A DNA stretch of 10,277 nt from Verrucomicrobia bacterium 12-59-8 (GTDB taxonomy: Bacteria; Verrucomicrobiota; Verrucomicrobiae; Verrucomicrobiales; Verrucomicrobiaceae): contig NCCR01000129.1 of the NCBI GenBank assembly GCA_002279765.1, forward strand, positions 21,279 through 31,555. Reading direction: 5' to 3'. Positions 1-8,959 of this stretch are shown piece by piece (position 1 is the stretch's first letter; each line of letters opens with the position of its first letter). The notes beneath the pieces are model-generated. The model worked only from the letters and a program-made list of their open reading frames with translations. It was not told where the DNA came from and ran no database searches. The position numbers and the translations under genes are program-made.

Positions 1-538
1 GGCGGATTAGGTCATCTGGCGCAGCGATCAAGGCCCCCAAAGGAGGAACTGATCCAATATCCCCCTGCACTTTTTGAAACTGTGGCAGCGAGCTTTCTAG
101 GCCGCCCAGAAATGCCGACGCATCACGGTTGGCGGCAAGCTGGCCCTCAACGCCCAGAACGGTGCTTGGAAAGGGCACCAAGGCCTGCGCTGCTTCATTC
201 ACGAACTCCGGCGAAGGTCGGCCCCAGAACAAAGTTTCGGGAATCACGACCACCGCAGGATTGTAGGCCTGCAGGCCTTTCAGGACCATCTGCCAGTCGA
301 GTGGGCGCGGCGGCCAGCCGGCATATTCTGCCCTGTCGGACGCGCGCATCTTCACCAAGACAACCGGTGCAGCAGTGACCGCGTGGTCATCGACCAAAAC
401 AAAACGATCCCGCGCGTTGGCGACGAGAAAGTCGAGAAACAGCTCATCCACACGCTGGAACCGTCCTGCGTGATGTTCGCCATCCAGCCAGCAGCCGAGG
501 CTGCTGAGCAGGAGGACGAGAATCAGGGCTCGGATCAT
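1..538 (-). CDS. CHASE2-like membrane-anchored or lipoprotein sensor domain protein, C-terminus beyond window
   Basis: The reading frame opens at ATG 536-538 and stays open to the window edge (179 codons visible). The N-terminus is a basic start followed by a hydrophobic run (about residues 4-16: ALILVLLLSSLGC), so it is either an uncleaved membrane anchor or a lipoprotein signal with a poor lipobox (SLGC, Cys16). After it, the string VVLVKM...WPPRPLDWQMVL...YNPAVVVIPETLFW resembles the start of CHASE2 sensory domains, where a WP-R-W motif precedes a helix and a strand ending in a hydrophobic-acidic pair. I recognise this as CHASE2-like only by pattern; the output domain, if any, lies outside the window. 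It begins 30 bases after the clpC stop with no terminator between, so co-transcription with clpC is likely. No good Shine-Dalgarno is present. It could instead be a verrucomicrobial protein family with only a CHASE2-type fold and no signalling role. Confidence 0.68.
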   Translation of the reverse strand, partial: MIRALILVLLLSSLGCWLDGEHHAGRFQRVDELFLDFLVANARDRFVLVDDHAVTAAPVVLVKMRASDRAEYAGWPPRPLDWQMVLKGLQAYNPAVVVIPETLFWGRPSPEFVNEAAQALVPFPSTVLGVEGQLAANRDASAFLGGLESSLPQFQKVQGDIGSVPPLGALIAAPDDLIR

Positions 539-568
539 GGCAGGCAGAGCCCGGCGGATCGCTCCCGG

Positions 569-3089
<2,521 letters not shown>

Positions 3090-3100
<11 letters not shown>

Positions 3101-4214
3101 TGTGGGTGGAGGTAGTACCTCCGTTGTTAGATTGTGATGGTGGAAAACTACCCGGGCCGTCGATGGATTGCAACCGTGCTCGGGTTAAATCAGCGCGCAT
3201 GCTGTCGCGTTCTTCAGGGGACAATTCACGCGCAGCATTGAGCTGCAGATGCGCAGGTTGAATTTCAAGCAAAAGCATGTCGATCAGGCTGCGGTCACAG
3301 TTGCCGACAAGGTCGAGATCTGCACCGAGACGCAGCATGGAAAGCAGGTTCAATGCCTCTTTCGAGGTAAGGATGTGAGCATACCGCAGAATGGCAAACG
3401 CACGCCCGATCTGGTCGCGCAGCATGGTTTGGTGGTCCTCCTTGAGCTTGGCGCGGGCGGTCACTTCAGAGCGGACGACGCCTTCGATGACTTTTTCGAT
3501 TTGGGCGATGATTTCCGGCTCCGCCTCACCCAGTGTGTGCTGGTTGGAGATCTGGAACAGGTTGCCGAGCGCTTCAGTGCCTTCGCCGTAGAGGCCGCGC
3601 ACGGCCAAGCCGATCTTGCCGATGGCCTTGATCACCGGGTTGATCTGCTCGGTGAGCACTAGCGCAGGGAGGTGCAGCATGACGGAGGCTCGCATGCCGG
3701 TGCCGAGATTGGTGGGGCAGGCGGTGAGGTAGCCTAGTTTGGGGTCAAACGCATAGGGCAGCAGGCCTTCCAGCTCTGTGTCCACGCGGTCCACCACTTC
3801 AAAGGCGCTGGTGAGGTTCAAACCGGGACGAATGCCCTGGATGCGGAAATGATCCTCCTCATTGATCATGATGGAGATGCTCTGCTTGCGGTCCACGACC
3901 ACGGCGCAGCCGGAGGAACGCGCCGCATGCTCACGGCTGACGAGATGGCGCTCCACGAGCACCTGTTTGCGGATCTTGCTGAGTTCAGTGTAGTCCTCGC
4001 TGTAGCCGTCCCGCATTTCGGGCAGCTCTTCCACCACCGGACGTGCGCGTTCGAGCAGCTCGATGCGCTGGCGTTCCTGGCTGAAGCCGGGAAAAGGGTA
4101 GCCACGGAGGTTGCGAGCAAGACGTACGCGCGAGGTCATGACGACATCGGAGTGCGGCCCCGCGCCTTTCATCCAGTCGGCGGGGTTCTTGATCAGGGTG
4201 GCGAAACGCATCAT
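3090..4214 (-). CDS. mcsB: Protein-arginine kinase McsB
   Basis: 374 aa, full length for the family (B. subtilis is about 363). It phosphorylates arginine side chains on proteins using ATP; in Bacillus the mark targets them to ClpC. The phosphagen-kinase-like catalytic domain is intact: SRVRLARN (28-35) and NEEDHFR (118-124) nucleotide and acidic residues, catalytic Cys166 in TACPTNLGTGMRASV, and the RGLYGEG...GNLFQISNQ strand (206-225). The C-terminal domain keeps the RDxxRA phospho-arginine pocket (R336-D-S-M-R-A341), which marks true McsB rather than creatine or arginine kinases. A Ser/Asn/Thr-rich tail follows (about 356-374). Start: two adjacent ATGs (4214 and 4211), neither with a Shine-Dalgarno. 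It lies 76 bases after mcsA and overlaps clpC, so it belongs to one operon. The intergenic gap has a weak TATACA -10-like hexamer but no convincing -35. Confidence 0.96.
3108..3122 (-). promoter_or_regulatory. Hairpin enclosing a Shine-Dalgarno-like GGAGGT before the clpC start
   Basis: The 15 bases GGAGGTACTACCTCC on the minus strand are a perfect inverted repeat (6-bp stem with a 3-base loop). They lie inside the last mcsB codons (Gly-Gly-Thr-Thr-Ser). The 5' arm GGAGGT is the only strong anti-16S-complementary sequence near the clpC start, 16 bases before ATG 3100, which is longer than the usual spacing. Paired, the arm would be hidden from the ribosome; ribosomes finishing mcsB (stop at 3090-3092) would melt it. 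This suggests translational coupling, but the role is inferred. Confidence 0.4.
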
Positions 4215-4265
4215 GAGATTACGAAATTGGACTGTATAGCAAGGATACGCGTTGAATGAAGCGGT

Positions 4266-4290
4266 AGGATGATTTCACCTGCTGCATCCT
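4266..4290 (-). repeat. Small inverted repeat between mcsA and mcsB
   Basis: Directly after the mcsA stop the minus strand reads AGGATG, 13 bases, CATCCT: a perfect 6-bp stem. No T-tract follows, so it is not an intrinsic terminator. It could be an mRNA processing or stability element within the operon, or chance. Confidence 0.3.
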
Positions 4291-4857
4291 TCATTTGGAG
4301 GCCTTGGGCTGGAGACTTTCGATCTCGGATTTCAAGCGGGCCGCGTCCTCGTAGCGTTCTTCGCGCACGGCCAGATCCAGCTCGGCGCGGAGTTGGGCAA
4401 TGTCGGGCAGGGGCGGCGGCGGGGGGGCTTCGGGTGCAGGTGGAGCGGTTGCGGCCGCTTCCTTCACGATGGCAGTTCGCTGCCGGGGCAGCATTTGCGG
4501 TGCCAAGGCGCTGATGTGGCTCGGGCGCTTGCCGACGTGTCGGGTGCCCTTGTGCATGTTGCGCAGGAGGCCGTCCAATCCATCACGGAAGGCGGCATAA
4601 CATTCCGGGCAGCCCATGCGGCCAATTTTTTTCAACTGGGACGCGGTGAAGCCGCAAGCATCGCAGACGATCTCCATGGAGTCCGACTCGCTACGGTGGG
4701 AGGGGCTCAGAAATGCTTCCGCAAGACCGAAGCCGGTCTCCTCGGTCACGCCTTTGGCCTTCGAGCAGGTCTCGCACAGATTCACCGTGGTCATTTGACC
4801 GTTGATGATCTGGGTGAGGAACACGGTGGCCTCATTTTCGCAAACGTCGCATTTCAT
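4291..4857 (-). CDS. mcsA: McsA-like zinc-finger/UVR-motif adaptor of the arginine kinase
   Basis: 188 aa from the preferred start. Four CxxC pairs make two zinc-finger-like units: CDVC (3-6) with CETC (28-31), and CDAC (65-68) with CPEC (83-86). A proline-rich linker (about 139-151, with a run of five prolines) leads to a C-terminal UVR motif (about 152-183, LRAELDLAVREERYEDAARL), the segment shared with UvrB/UvrC and the ClpC middle domain. This architecture is that of McsA, which in Bacillus activates McsB and bridges it to ClpC. Gene order mcsA-mcsB-clpC supports the name. An upstream in-frame ATG (4879-4881) would add eight residues (MNACTINS); I chose 4857 because family members normally begin one or two residues before the first CxxC. 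No Shine-Dalgarno is seen at either. The linker between second zinc unit and UVR motif is long and low in complexity, so the family match there is weak. Confidence 0.9.
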   Translation of the reverse strand: MKCDVCENEATVFLTQIINGQMTTVNLCETCSKAKGVTEETGFGLAEAFLSPSHRSESDSMEIVCDACGFTASQLKKIGRMGCPECYAAFRDGLDGLLRNMHKGTRHVGKRPSHISALAPQMLPRQRTAIVKEAAATAPPAPEAPPPPPLPDIAQLRAELDLAVREERYEDAARLKSEIESLQPKASK

Positions 4858-4915
4858 GGAATTAATCGTGCATGCATTCATGCCACACAGGTGATACGAA
4901 CGGCAGCACGTACTG

Positions 4916-4942
4916 GTTATGACAGGTATTCGCGCCCGTCAA
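4916..4942 (-). promoter_or_regulatory. Weak candidate sigma70-type promoter upstream of mcsA
   Basis: On the minus strand TTGACG (4942-4937) overlaps the stop codon of the HAD gene, and CATAAC (4921-4916) follows after a 15-base spacer. The -35 is good, the -10 fair and the spacing short, so this is only a candidate. It would give mcsA-mcsB-clpC its own transcript. By eye, no CtsR-type tandem heptad (GGTCAAA repeat) and no CIRCE-type inverted repeat is present between 4858 and 4942. Confidence 0.25.
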
Positions 4943-5553
4943 CCAATGCCCTGAGCCGACAGCCATTCGTCGAGCTCCGCCTGCAACTGCGGATGCTTCG
5001 CAAAGCTGTAGTGAAAAGTCCGAAAACCCAGCCGTGCGGCGGTGGCGATGTTTGCTTCCAGGTCGTCGATGTAAAACGTGCGTGCGGGATCGAGATCCAA
5101 CTGCGCGGCGGTTTTGTGGAAGATCTCCTCGCCTGGCTTCGCGCACCGTGCGGTATGCGAATATACGCCGTTCTGGAAGTGCTGGAAGATTGGGAACTCG
5201 CGCAGAAAGTAGGCTTTGTGCAGTTCGTTGGTGTTCGAGAGCAGATGCATCGGCAGCCTGCCAGCCAGCGCGTTGAGCGTCGCGTGCATGGGCTCATTCT
5301 GCGCAAATATCTCGCACCAGATCGCTTCAAATTCCTGCGACGTGCCACGAAAACCGGTCAGCGCCATGCCCTGCCGCACGAACTCCGCATCGTCGATGTC
5401 ACCCACTTCATAGGGGACTTTGATGTCATCGAACAACGTCAGCACCGTCTCTGCCGGATGATCGCATTGCTGCGCTAGCCGCCGGGCGGCGACGCTGAAG
5501 TCGAAATCGATGAGAACTTTGCCGACGTCGGAGAGGATGGCGGGCTGGGGCAT
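4939..5553 (-). CDS. HAD-superfamily phosphatase, YihX-like
   Basis: 204 aa, usual length for small HAD hydrolases with a helical cap. Motif I is LSDVGKVLIDFDF with nucleophile Asp9; the +2 position is Gly11 instead of the general-acid Asp, the same pattern as E. coli YihX (FDLGNVIVDIDF). Motif II is LSNTN (105-109), a motif III Lys139 sits in CAKPGEEIF, and motif IV is YIDD (161-164). The cap (about 16-90) is alpha-helical in character. YihX acts on alpha-glucose-1-phosphate; the substrate here cannot be read from sequence. It lies 43 bases after the SGNH hydrolase gene and about 80 bases before mcsA, all in the same direction, so it may be read through into mcsA, although a separate mcsA promoter is possible. 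The start has only a weak purine stretch (GAAAAG) ahead of it. The family assignment is firm, the substrate unknown. Confidence 0.88.
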   Translation of the reverse strand: MPQPAILSDVGKVLIDFDFSVAARRLAQQCDHPAETVLTLFDDIKVPYEVGDIDDAEFVRQGMALTGFRGTSQEFEAIWCEIFAQNEPMHATLNALAGRLPMHLLSNTNELHKAYFLREFPIFQHFQNGVYSHTARCAKPGEEIFHKTAAQLDLDPARTFYIDDLEANIATAARLGFRTFHYSFAKHPQLQAELDEWLSAQGIG

Positions 5554-5596
5554 GGCTTTTCTAGGCTAGGCGCGCAGGAGACAGGCGAGGGCCAGA

Positions 5597-6373
5597 TTAT
5601 TTCATCAGCTCAGCGAGCTTCGGGCCGATCGCATCGGCCCAGATCTGGCAGCCGGCGGCGGAGTGGTGCAGGAAGTCGGGCATGATTTCCTTGGTGAGCG
5701 CACCTTCCGGCTGTGGAAATTTGCCGCCGATATCGAGGTAGAAGATGTTTTTGCCATCGTCGAGCTTCGAGATGATCGCGTTGACCTGCTTGAGCTTGTC
5801 GTTCGAGGCGCCGAGTTTGCCCGTGGGTTTGTCGCCACGAGGAAAGACGGCCAGTAGGAGGATTTTTGCCTGCGGCTGCTTGGCGCGGATGGTTTCGACA
5901 ATGACGGTGACACCCTTGGCAATGCCTTCGGGGGTATCCGCGCCGACGTTGTTTGTGCCGATCATGAGCACGGCGGCCTTGGGCTTGATGACGTCGAGTT
6001 CGCCGTTCTGAATGCGCCACAGCACATGCTGCGTGCGGTCACCGCCAATGCCGAAGTTCGCAGGTGTGTATGCGGCGAAGGCTTTCGCCCAGACTTCTTT
6101 GCCGTTGCCAGCCCAGCCAGCAGTGATCGAGTCACCGAGGAACACGAGCTGCGCCTTGCCTTCTTTGGCGATGCCCACGAATTTTTCATGCGAAGCGATG
6201 AAGCCGGGGTTGATCTTGCCATCCTTGCCGTACTTCTCCGCAGGCACATCAGGTGGCTGCGGTGGCATGAAGACCACAGGAGCGGTTGGCTTGACGGCAG
6301 GAGCCGTGGTCTGCGCCTGAAGGGCGGCGGTGATGAACAGAAGGAAGGAGAATACGAATGGCGTGATTTTCAT
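5597..6373 (-). CDS. Secreted SGNH/GDSL-family hydrolase (PAF-acetylhydrolase-like)
   Basis: 258 aa from the chosen start. An N-terminal signal peptide (MKITPFVFSFLLFITAALQA, probable cleavage after AQA-type end near residue 21) sends it across the inner membrane; a Pro/Thr/Ala-rich stretch follows. SGNH blocks are complete: FLGDSITAGW with nucleophile Ser82, the block II glycine in NFGIGGDRT (about 107-113), block III GTNN with Asn141, and block V DFLHHS with Asp233 and His236. Related bacterial enzymes are esterases acting on acetyl groups or lipids, often on polysaccharides; the substrate is not evident here. The frame extends upstream to an ATG at 6425-6427, which would put 18 polar residues before the signal peptide, so ATG 6371-6373 is preferred. 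No Shine-Dalgarno is seen. It is the first of six co-directional minus-strand genes and is divergent from fdhA. Confidence 0.9.
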   Translation of the reverse strand: MKITPFVFSFLLFITAALQAQTTAPAVKPTAPVVFMPPQPPDVPAEKYGKDGKINPGFIASHEKFVGIAKEGKAQLVFLGDSITAGWAGNGKEVWAKAFAAYTPANFGIGGDRTQHVLWRIQNGELDVIKPKAAVLMIGTNNVGADTPEGIAKGVTVIVETIRAKQPQAKILLLAVFPRGDKPTGKLGASNDKLKQVNAIISKLDDGKNIFYLDIGGKFPQPEGALTKEIMPDFLHHSAAGCQIWADAIGPKLAELMK

Positions 6374-6449
6374 GCGCGCGAATTCTGGAGGGTTGGCGGC
6401 AGGGAGGCAATACGAAAGAGCAGGCAACTAGCCGCGTTATTGCCATGGC

Positions 6450-6481
6450 GCGGTGCCAGCCTCTCCCAGCCCCTGCACCGC
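6450..6481. repeat. Inverted repeat in the divergent SGNH-fdhA intergenic region
   Basis: GCGGTGC (6450-6456) and GCACCGC (6475-6481) form a perfect 7-base inverted repeat with an 18-base centre. It lies about 40 bases upstream of the candidate fdhA -35. It could be an operator for a dimeric regulator, or chance in GC-rich DNA. The rest of 6374-6593 shows only the promoter and leader listed separately. Confidence 0.25.
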
Positions 6482-6518
6482 AGACTCCTGGCTGCATGTG
6501 TTTTTCCTTCACCAAGGA

Positions 6519-6548
6519 TTGACGCGATCTGCCAGTTCTGACTAGCAT
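6519..6548 (+). promoter_or_regulatory. Candidate sigma70-type promoter of fdhA
   Basis: TTGACG (6519-6524) and TAGCAT (6543-6548) are separated by 18 bases on the plus strand. The -35 matches five of six consensus positions and the -10 four of six. Transcription would begin near 6555, leaving a leader of about 40 bases. It lies in the 220-base divergent region between the SGNH gene and fdhA. For the opposite direction I see no convincing promoter. Confidence 0.42.
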
Positions 6549-6558
6549 GACTGGGAAT

Positions 6559-6593
6559 CCCCTAAATACAACCAACCACAACCACACAATATT
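6559..6593 (+). promoter_or_regulatory. G-free, A/C-rich leader of fdhA without Shine-Dalgarno
   Basis: All 35 bases before the fdhA ATG lack guanine and are built of ACCA/ACAACC-like units (for example CAACCACAACCACACAA). Such a leader cannot form stable hairpins and has no 16S-complementary site. Translation would have to start without Shine-Dalgarno pairing, perhaps aided by ribosomal protein S1; that is inference. Confidence 0.45.
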
Positions 6594-7790
6594 ATGCCAA
6601 GCAATCATGGTGTCGCTTACATGGGTACCGGAAAGGTAGAAGTTCAAAGCATTGATTTCCCCAAACTGGAGCTGCGCGAACAAAAGCGTAAATGCCATCA
6701 CGGAGTCATTCTCAAAGTCGTCAGCACGAACATTTGCGGCTCCGACCAGCACATGGTGCGTGGCCGTACCACCGCAGAGAAGGGGCTGATCCTCGGCCAT
6801 GAAATCACGGGCGAAGTGATCGAGACGGGCCGCGACGTTGAGTTCATCAAGAAAGGCGACATTGTGAGCGTGCCTTTCAACATCGCCTGTGGTCGCTGCA
6901 CCAACTGCAAAGAAGGCAAGACTGGCATCTGTCTGAGCGTGAACCCTGCGCGCCCCGGTGCGGCGTATGGTTACGTGGACATGGGTGGCTGGGTCGGTGG
7001 TCAGGCGGAGTACGTGATGGTCCCCTATGCGGACTTCAATCTGTTGAAGTTCCCGGATCGCGATCAGGCGATGGCCAAGATTAAAGACCTCACTCTCCTC
7101 TCGGACATTTTCCCCACCGGCTACCATGGTGCGGTCACTGCAGGGGTGGGACCTGGCGCAACCGTTTACATTGCCGGAGCCGGCCCCGTCGGTCTTGCCT
7201 GTGCAGCTTCCTGCCATCTGCTCGGTGCTGCGGTTGTCATCGTCGGTGATTTGAACAAGGAGCGCCTTGCCCAGGCCCGCCGTTTCGGCTGTGAAACGGT
7301 GGACGTTTCGCTCTCTGCCTCCATTCAGGATCAGATCGAAAACATCCTTGGCGTGCCGGAAGTGGATTGCGCCGTGGATTGCGTCGGCTTTGAGGCACGT
7401 GGCTGCGGCCACAACCACAGCAAGGAAGTGCCTGCGCAGGTGCTCAACAGCGTCATGGAAATCACCAAGGCGGGCGGTGCCATCGGCATTCCCGGACTCT
7501 ACGTCACGGGTGATCCGGGCGCGGTCGATGAAGCGGCAAAGGTGGGCGCTCTGTCCATCCGCATCGGTCTTGGCTGGGCCAAGAGCCACACCTTCGTCAC
7601 CGGCCAGTGCCCGGTCATGCGCTACCATCGCCGCCTCATGATGGCGATCTTGCACGACAAGATCAAAATCGCCAAGGCGACCAATGTGCAGGTGATCTCG
7701 CTGAAGGGGGCACCCAAGGGCTACGTGGACTTCGACAAGGGTGCGGCGCGGAAGTACGTCATCGATCCGCATGGCATGATCAAAGCCTGA
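6594..7790 (+). CDS. fdhA: Glutathione-independent formaldehyde dehydrogenase (zinc MDR family)
   Basis: 398 aa, matching the length and much of the remembered sequence of Pseudomonas putida formaldehyde dehydrogenase. It oxidises formaldehyde to formate with NAD+ tightly bound and without a thiol cofactor, in the cytoplasm. Catalytic zinc ligands are Cys48 (STNICGSDQH), His69 (LGHE) and Asp171 (LLSDIFPTGYHG); structural zinc ligands are Cys99, Cys102, Cys105 and Cys113. The Rossmann motif is GAGPVG (195-200), with Asp219 at the end of the second strand fitting NAD preference. The NPARPGAAYGYVDMGGW insertion (about 117-133) is typical of this subfamily and separates it from ordinary alcohol dehydrogenases. 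It stands alone with its own promoter and terminator, so it is probably a monocistronic detoxification gene; no C1-assimilation genes are in the window. The start fits the family N-terminus (GVAYMGTGKVEVQ), though no Shine-Dalgarno is present. Confidence 0.95.
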   Translation: MPSNHGVAYMGTGKVEVQSIDFPKLELREQKRKCHHGVILKVVSTNICGSDQHMVRGRTTAEKGLILGHEITGEVIETGRDVEFIKKGDIVSVPFNIACGRCTNCKEGKTGICLSVNPARPGAAYGYVDMGGWVGGQAEYVMVPYADFNLLKFPDRDQAMAKIKDLTLLSDIFPTGYHGAVTAGVGPGATVYIAGAGPVGLACAASCHLLGAAVVIVGDLNKERLAQARRFGCETVDVSLSASIQDQIENILGVPEVDCAVDCVGFEARGCGHNHSKEVPAQVLNSVMEITKAGGAIGIPGLYVTGDPGAVDEAAKVGALSIRIGLGWAKSHTFVTGQCPVMRYHRRLMMAILHDKIKIAKATNVQVISLKGAPKGYVDFDKGAARKYVIDPHGMIKA

Positions 7791-7813
7791 TCGATTTCAG
7801 AAGCCAGTCTGCG

Positions 7814-7847
7814 AAGCCCTCCCGCTGCAAAGCCGGAGGGCTTTTCA
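7814..7847 (+). terminator. Intrinsic terminator of fdhA
   Basis: AAGCCCTCC (7814-7822) pairs with GGAGGGCTT (7835-7843) across a 12-base loop, and a short T-run follows (CTTTTCATTT). It lies 24 bases after the fdhA stop codon, between two convergent genes. On the minus strand the stem is the same but the T-run is poor, so it mainly serves fdhA. Confidence 0.85.
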
Positions 7848-7879
7848 TTTCTCCACAGGGACCCATGAGGCCTCTTTTA

Positions 7880-8512
7880 TTACAGCGTTTGAATGAACCG
7901 GTCCGCCTCGGCGATGGAGTGGTTCATCTGGTCGAGCAGGCGCTGGATGTCTCCCTGGATGCTGTCCGCCGTGCCGCGCAGCGAGCCGATGGCGGCTGCG
8001 TTGAGGTTGTGCTTCAGGTAGAGCACCTGATCGTGGAACTGGTGCAGTACGGGGTCCATCGTGGCTTCCGCAGCGTGCAGGGAGCGTGAGAGCGGTTCAA
8101 ACCGGCTGCGGGTGTCCGCCAGTTTGCGGCGGCTGTCGGCGGCGAGGCTGGCATTCTCATACTGACGGATCTCGACCTCCCATTCGCGGAAGAGATCCCG
8201 CGCCACCGTGTCCACCTCGCGGATCTGGCTGCGCACACGGTTTGCCTGCGACTCGCAGTCTTCATACTCGCCTTTGAAGCGGTTGTAGGCAGATTCGAGA
8301 TTGCCGCCATTGTAGTTGGTCAGCTTTTTGAGCTGAGTCAGCGCATCTTGAAACTGTTTTCCGGCATCCTTCTGCTCGCCACGGGCTTTTTTGACCGCGC
8401 TCTTGAGCAGGTCACGCTTCTCGTAGCCCAGCTTTTCCCAGGCGGCGTAATAGACGGTGTTGCAGGCAGCGAGAGTAACCGCCAGCCCAAGGAGGAAAAG
8501 CCGGGAGCGCAT
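7880..8512 (-). CDS. DUF2959-family coiled-coil lipoprotein
   Basis: 210 aa. A lipoprotein signal is clear: basic start, hydrophobic run and lipobox LAAC with Cys17, so the mature protein is lipid-anchored facing the periplasm. The rest is almost all helical and charged, with heptad-like spacing (about 30-130 and 165-208). The phrases YYAAWEKLGYEKRDLL (21-36), GGNLESAYNRFKGEYE, YENASL, MDPVLHQFHDQVLYLKHNLNA and a C-terminal IAEADRFI are the hallmarks of DUF2959 proteins, whose function is unknown. The C-terminal part has alternating acidic and basic residues typical of coiled coils. It begins 6 bases after the stop of the glutaredoxin-like gene, so both are almost certainly on one transcript. 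The next gene downstream converges on it, and no strong minus-strand terminator is visible apart from the shared stem at 7814-7847. Confidence 0.88.
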   Translation of the reverse strand: MRSRLFLLGLAVTLAACNTVYYAAWEKLGYEKRDLLKSAVKKARGEQKDAGKQFQDALTQLKKLTNYNGGNLESAYNRFKGEYEDCESQANRVRSQIREVDTVARDLFREWEVEIRQYENASLAADSRRKLADTRSRFEPLSRSLHAAEATMDPVLHQFHDQVLYLKHNLNAAAIGSLRGTADSIQGDIQRLLDQMNHSIAEADRFIQTL

Positions 8513-8518
8513 GCGGAT

Positions 8519-8875
8519 TCAGCCCACGAATTTCAGAGTGCCAACCTGACCAGCGGCCATCGCGGCGTGCTGGGCGTCAGTGCAGGCGGAATTGGTCGGT
8601 GCATCAGCCGGGGCTTCGTTCTTTTCGAGCAGGCTGTTCTCAGTCATCCAGGCTTCCACCTCGGCGCCGCTGATGTCAGCAAGCATGGTGCCGTTGATTT
8701 CCACGCAGGGGGACAGCGGCTGGCCGCTCTTTTGTTCCATTTCCCAGCGGAATGCCGGGTTTTTGATGATGTCCTTCTCCTCGAATGGGAGATCATACTT
8801 GCGGAAGATGGCGCGGACGCCTTCGCTCCAGCCGCAGTAGGTTTTCAGGTAGGCGGTGATTTTGGGTGTTTGCAT
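8519..8875 (-). CDS. Glutaredoxin-like protein with CGWS active site
   Basis: 118 aa. The thioredoxin fold starts at ITAYLKTYCGWSEGV: the active-site motif is C14-G-W-S17, so only the first cysteine is present, as in monothiol glutaredoxins (normally CGFS). The cis-proline loop is LSPCVEING (Pro56), where a Thr or Val usually precedes proline, and the glutathione-contacting turn appears as ADISGAEVEAW (66-76). Additional cysteines are Cys57, next to the cis-proline, and Cys98 in a C-terminal extension (about 82-118) rich in Ala and Asn. A disulfide between Cys14 and one of these is possible but unproven. The enzyme probably reduces or deglutathionylates a thiol, or acts on an FeS-related target. 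It is the first gene of a pair with the DUF2959 lipoprotein. No Shine-Dalgarno is seen; the start at 8875 is the only sensible ATG. Confidence 0.85.
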   Translation of the reverse strand: MQTPKITAYLKTYCGWSEGVRAIFRKYDLPFEEKDIIKNPAFRWEMEQKSGQPLSPCVEINGTMLADISGAEVEAWMTENSLLEKNEAPADAPTNSACTDAQHAAMAAGQVGTLKFVG

Positions 8876-8896
8876 AGCGCGTTGGGTTACGTCCTT

Positions 8897-8924
8897 AGCC
8901 TAGCGGGCGATGCAGGGAATGCAA
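8897..8924 (-). promoter_or_regulatory. Weak candidate promoter of the glutaredoxin-DUF2959 pair
   Basis: On the minus strand TTGCAT (8924-8919) and TAGGCT (8902-8897) are spaced by 16 bases, about 20 bases before the start codon. The -35 matches moderately and the -10 weakly. The 84-base gap to the histidine kinase gene (8876-8959) holds no clear terminator, so read-through from the kinase gene is also possible. Confidence 0.25.
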
Positions 8925-8959
8925 ATGGGCTGTCACGGCGGAAGCGCGAGGGCGGCTCC

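Noticed and set aside
82..378. 98-codon plus-strand open frame
   Set aside because: It overlaps the minus-strand CHASE2-like frame. Its Arg/Pro-rich translation looks non-coding, while the minus frame has a signal-like N-terminus and operon context.
4393..5478. 361-codon plus-strand open frame over mcsA and the HAD gene
   Set aside because: Both genes on the minus strand have clear family motifs; this frame has none.
6249..7772. 507-codon open frame on the minus strand, antisense to fdhA
   Set aside because: It lies across the complete fdhA gene and part of the SGNH gene. Its translation is rich in His, Arg and Asp without any domain, as expected for the mirror of a GC-rich codon pattern.
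7867..7874. GAGGCCTC palindrome after the DUF2959 gene as a terminator
   Set aside because: It has no loop and no T-tract, so it cannot act as an intrinsic terminator.
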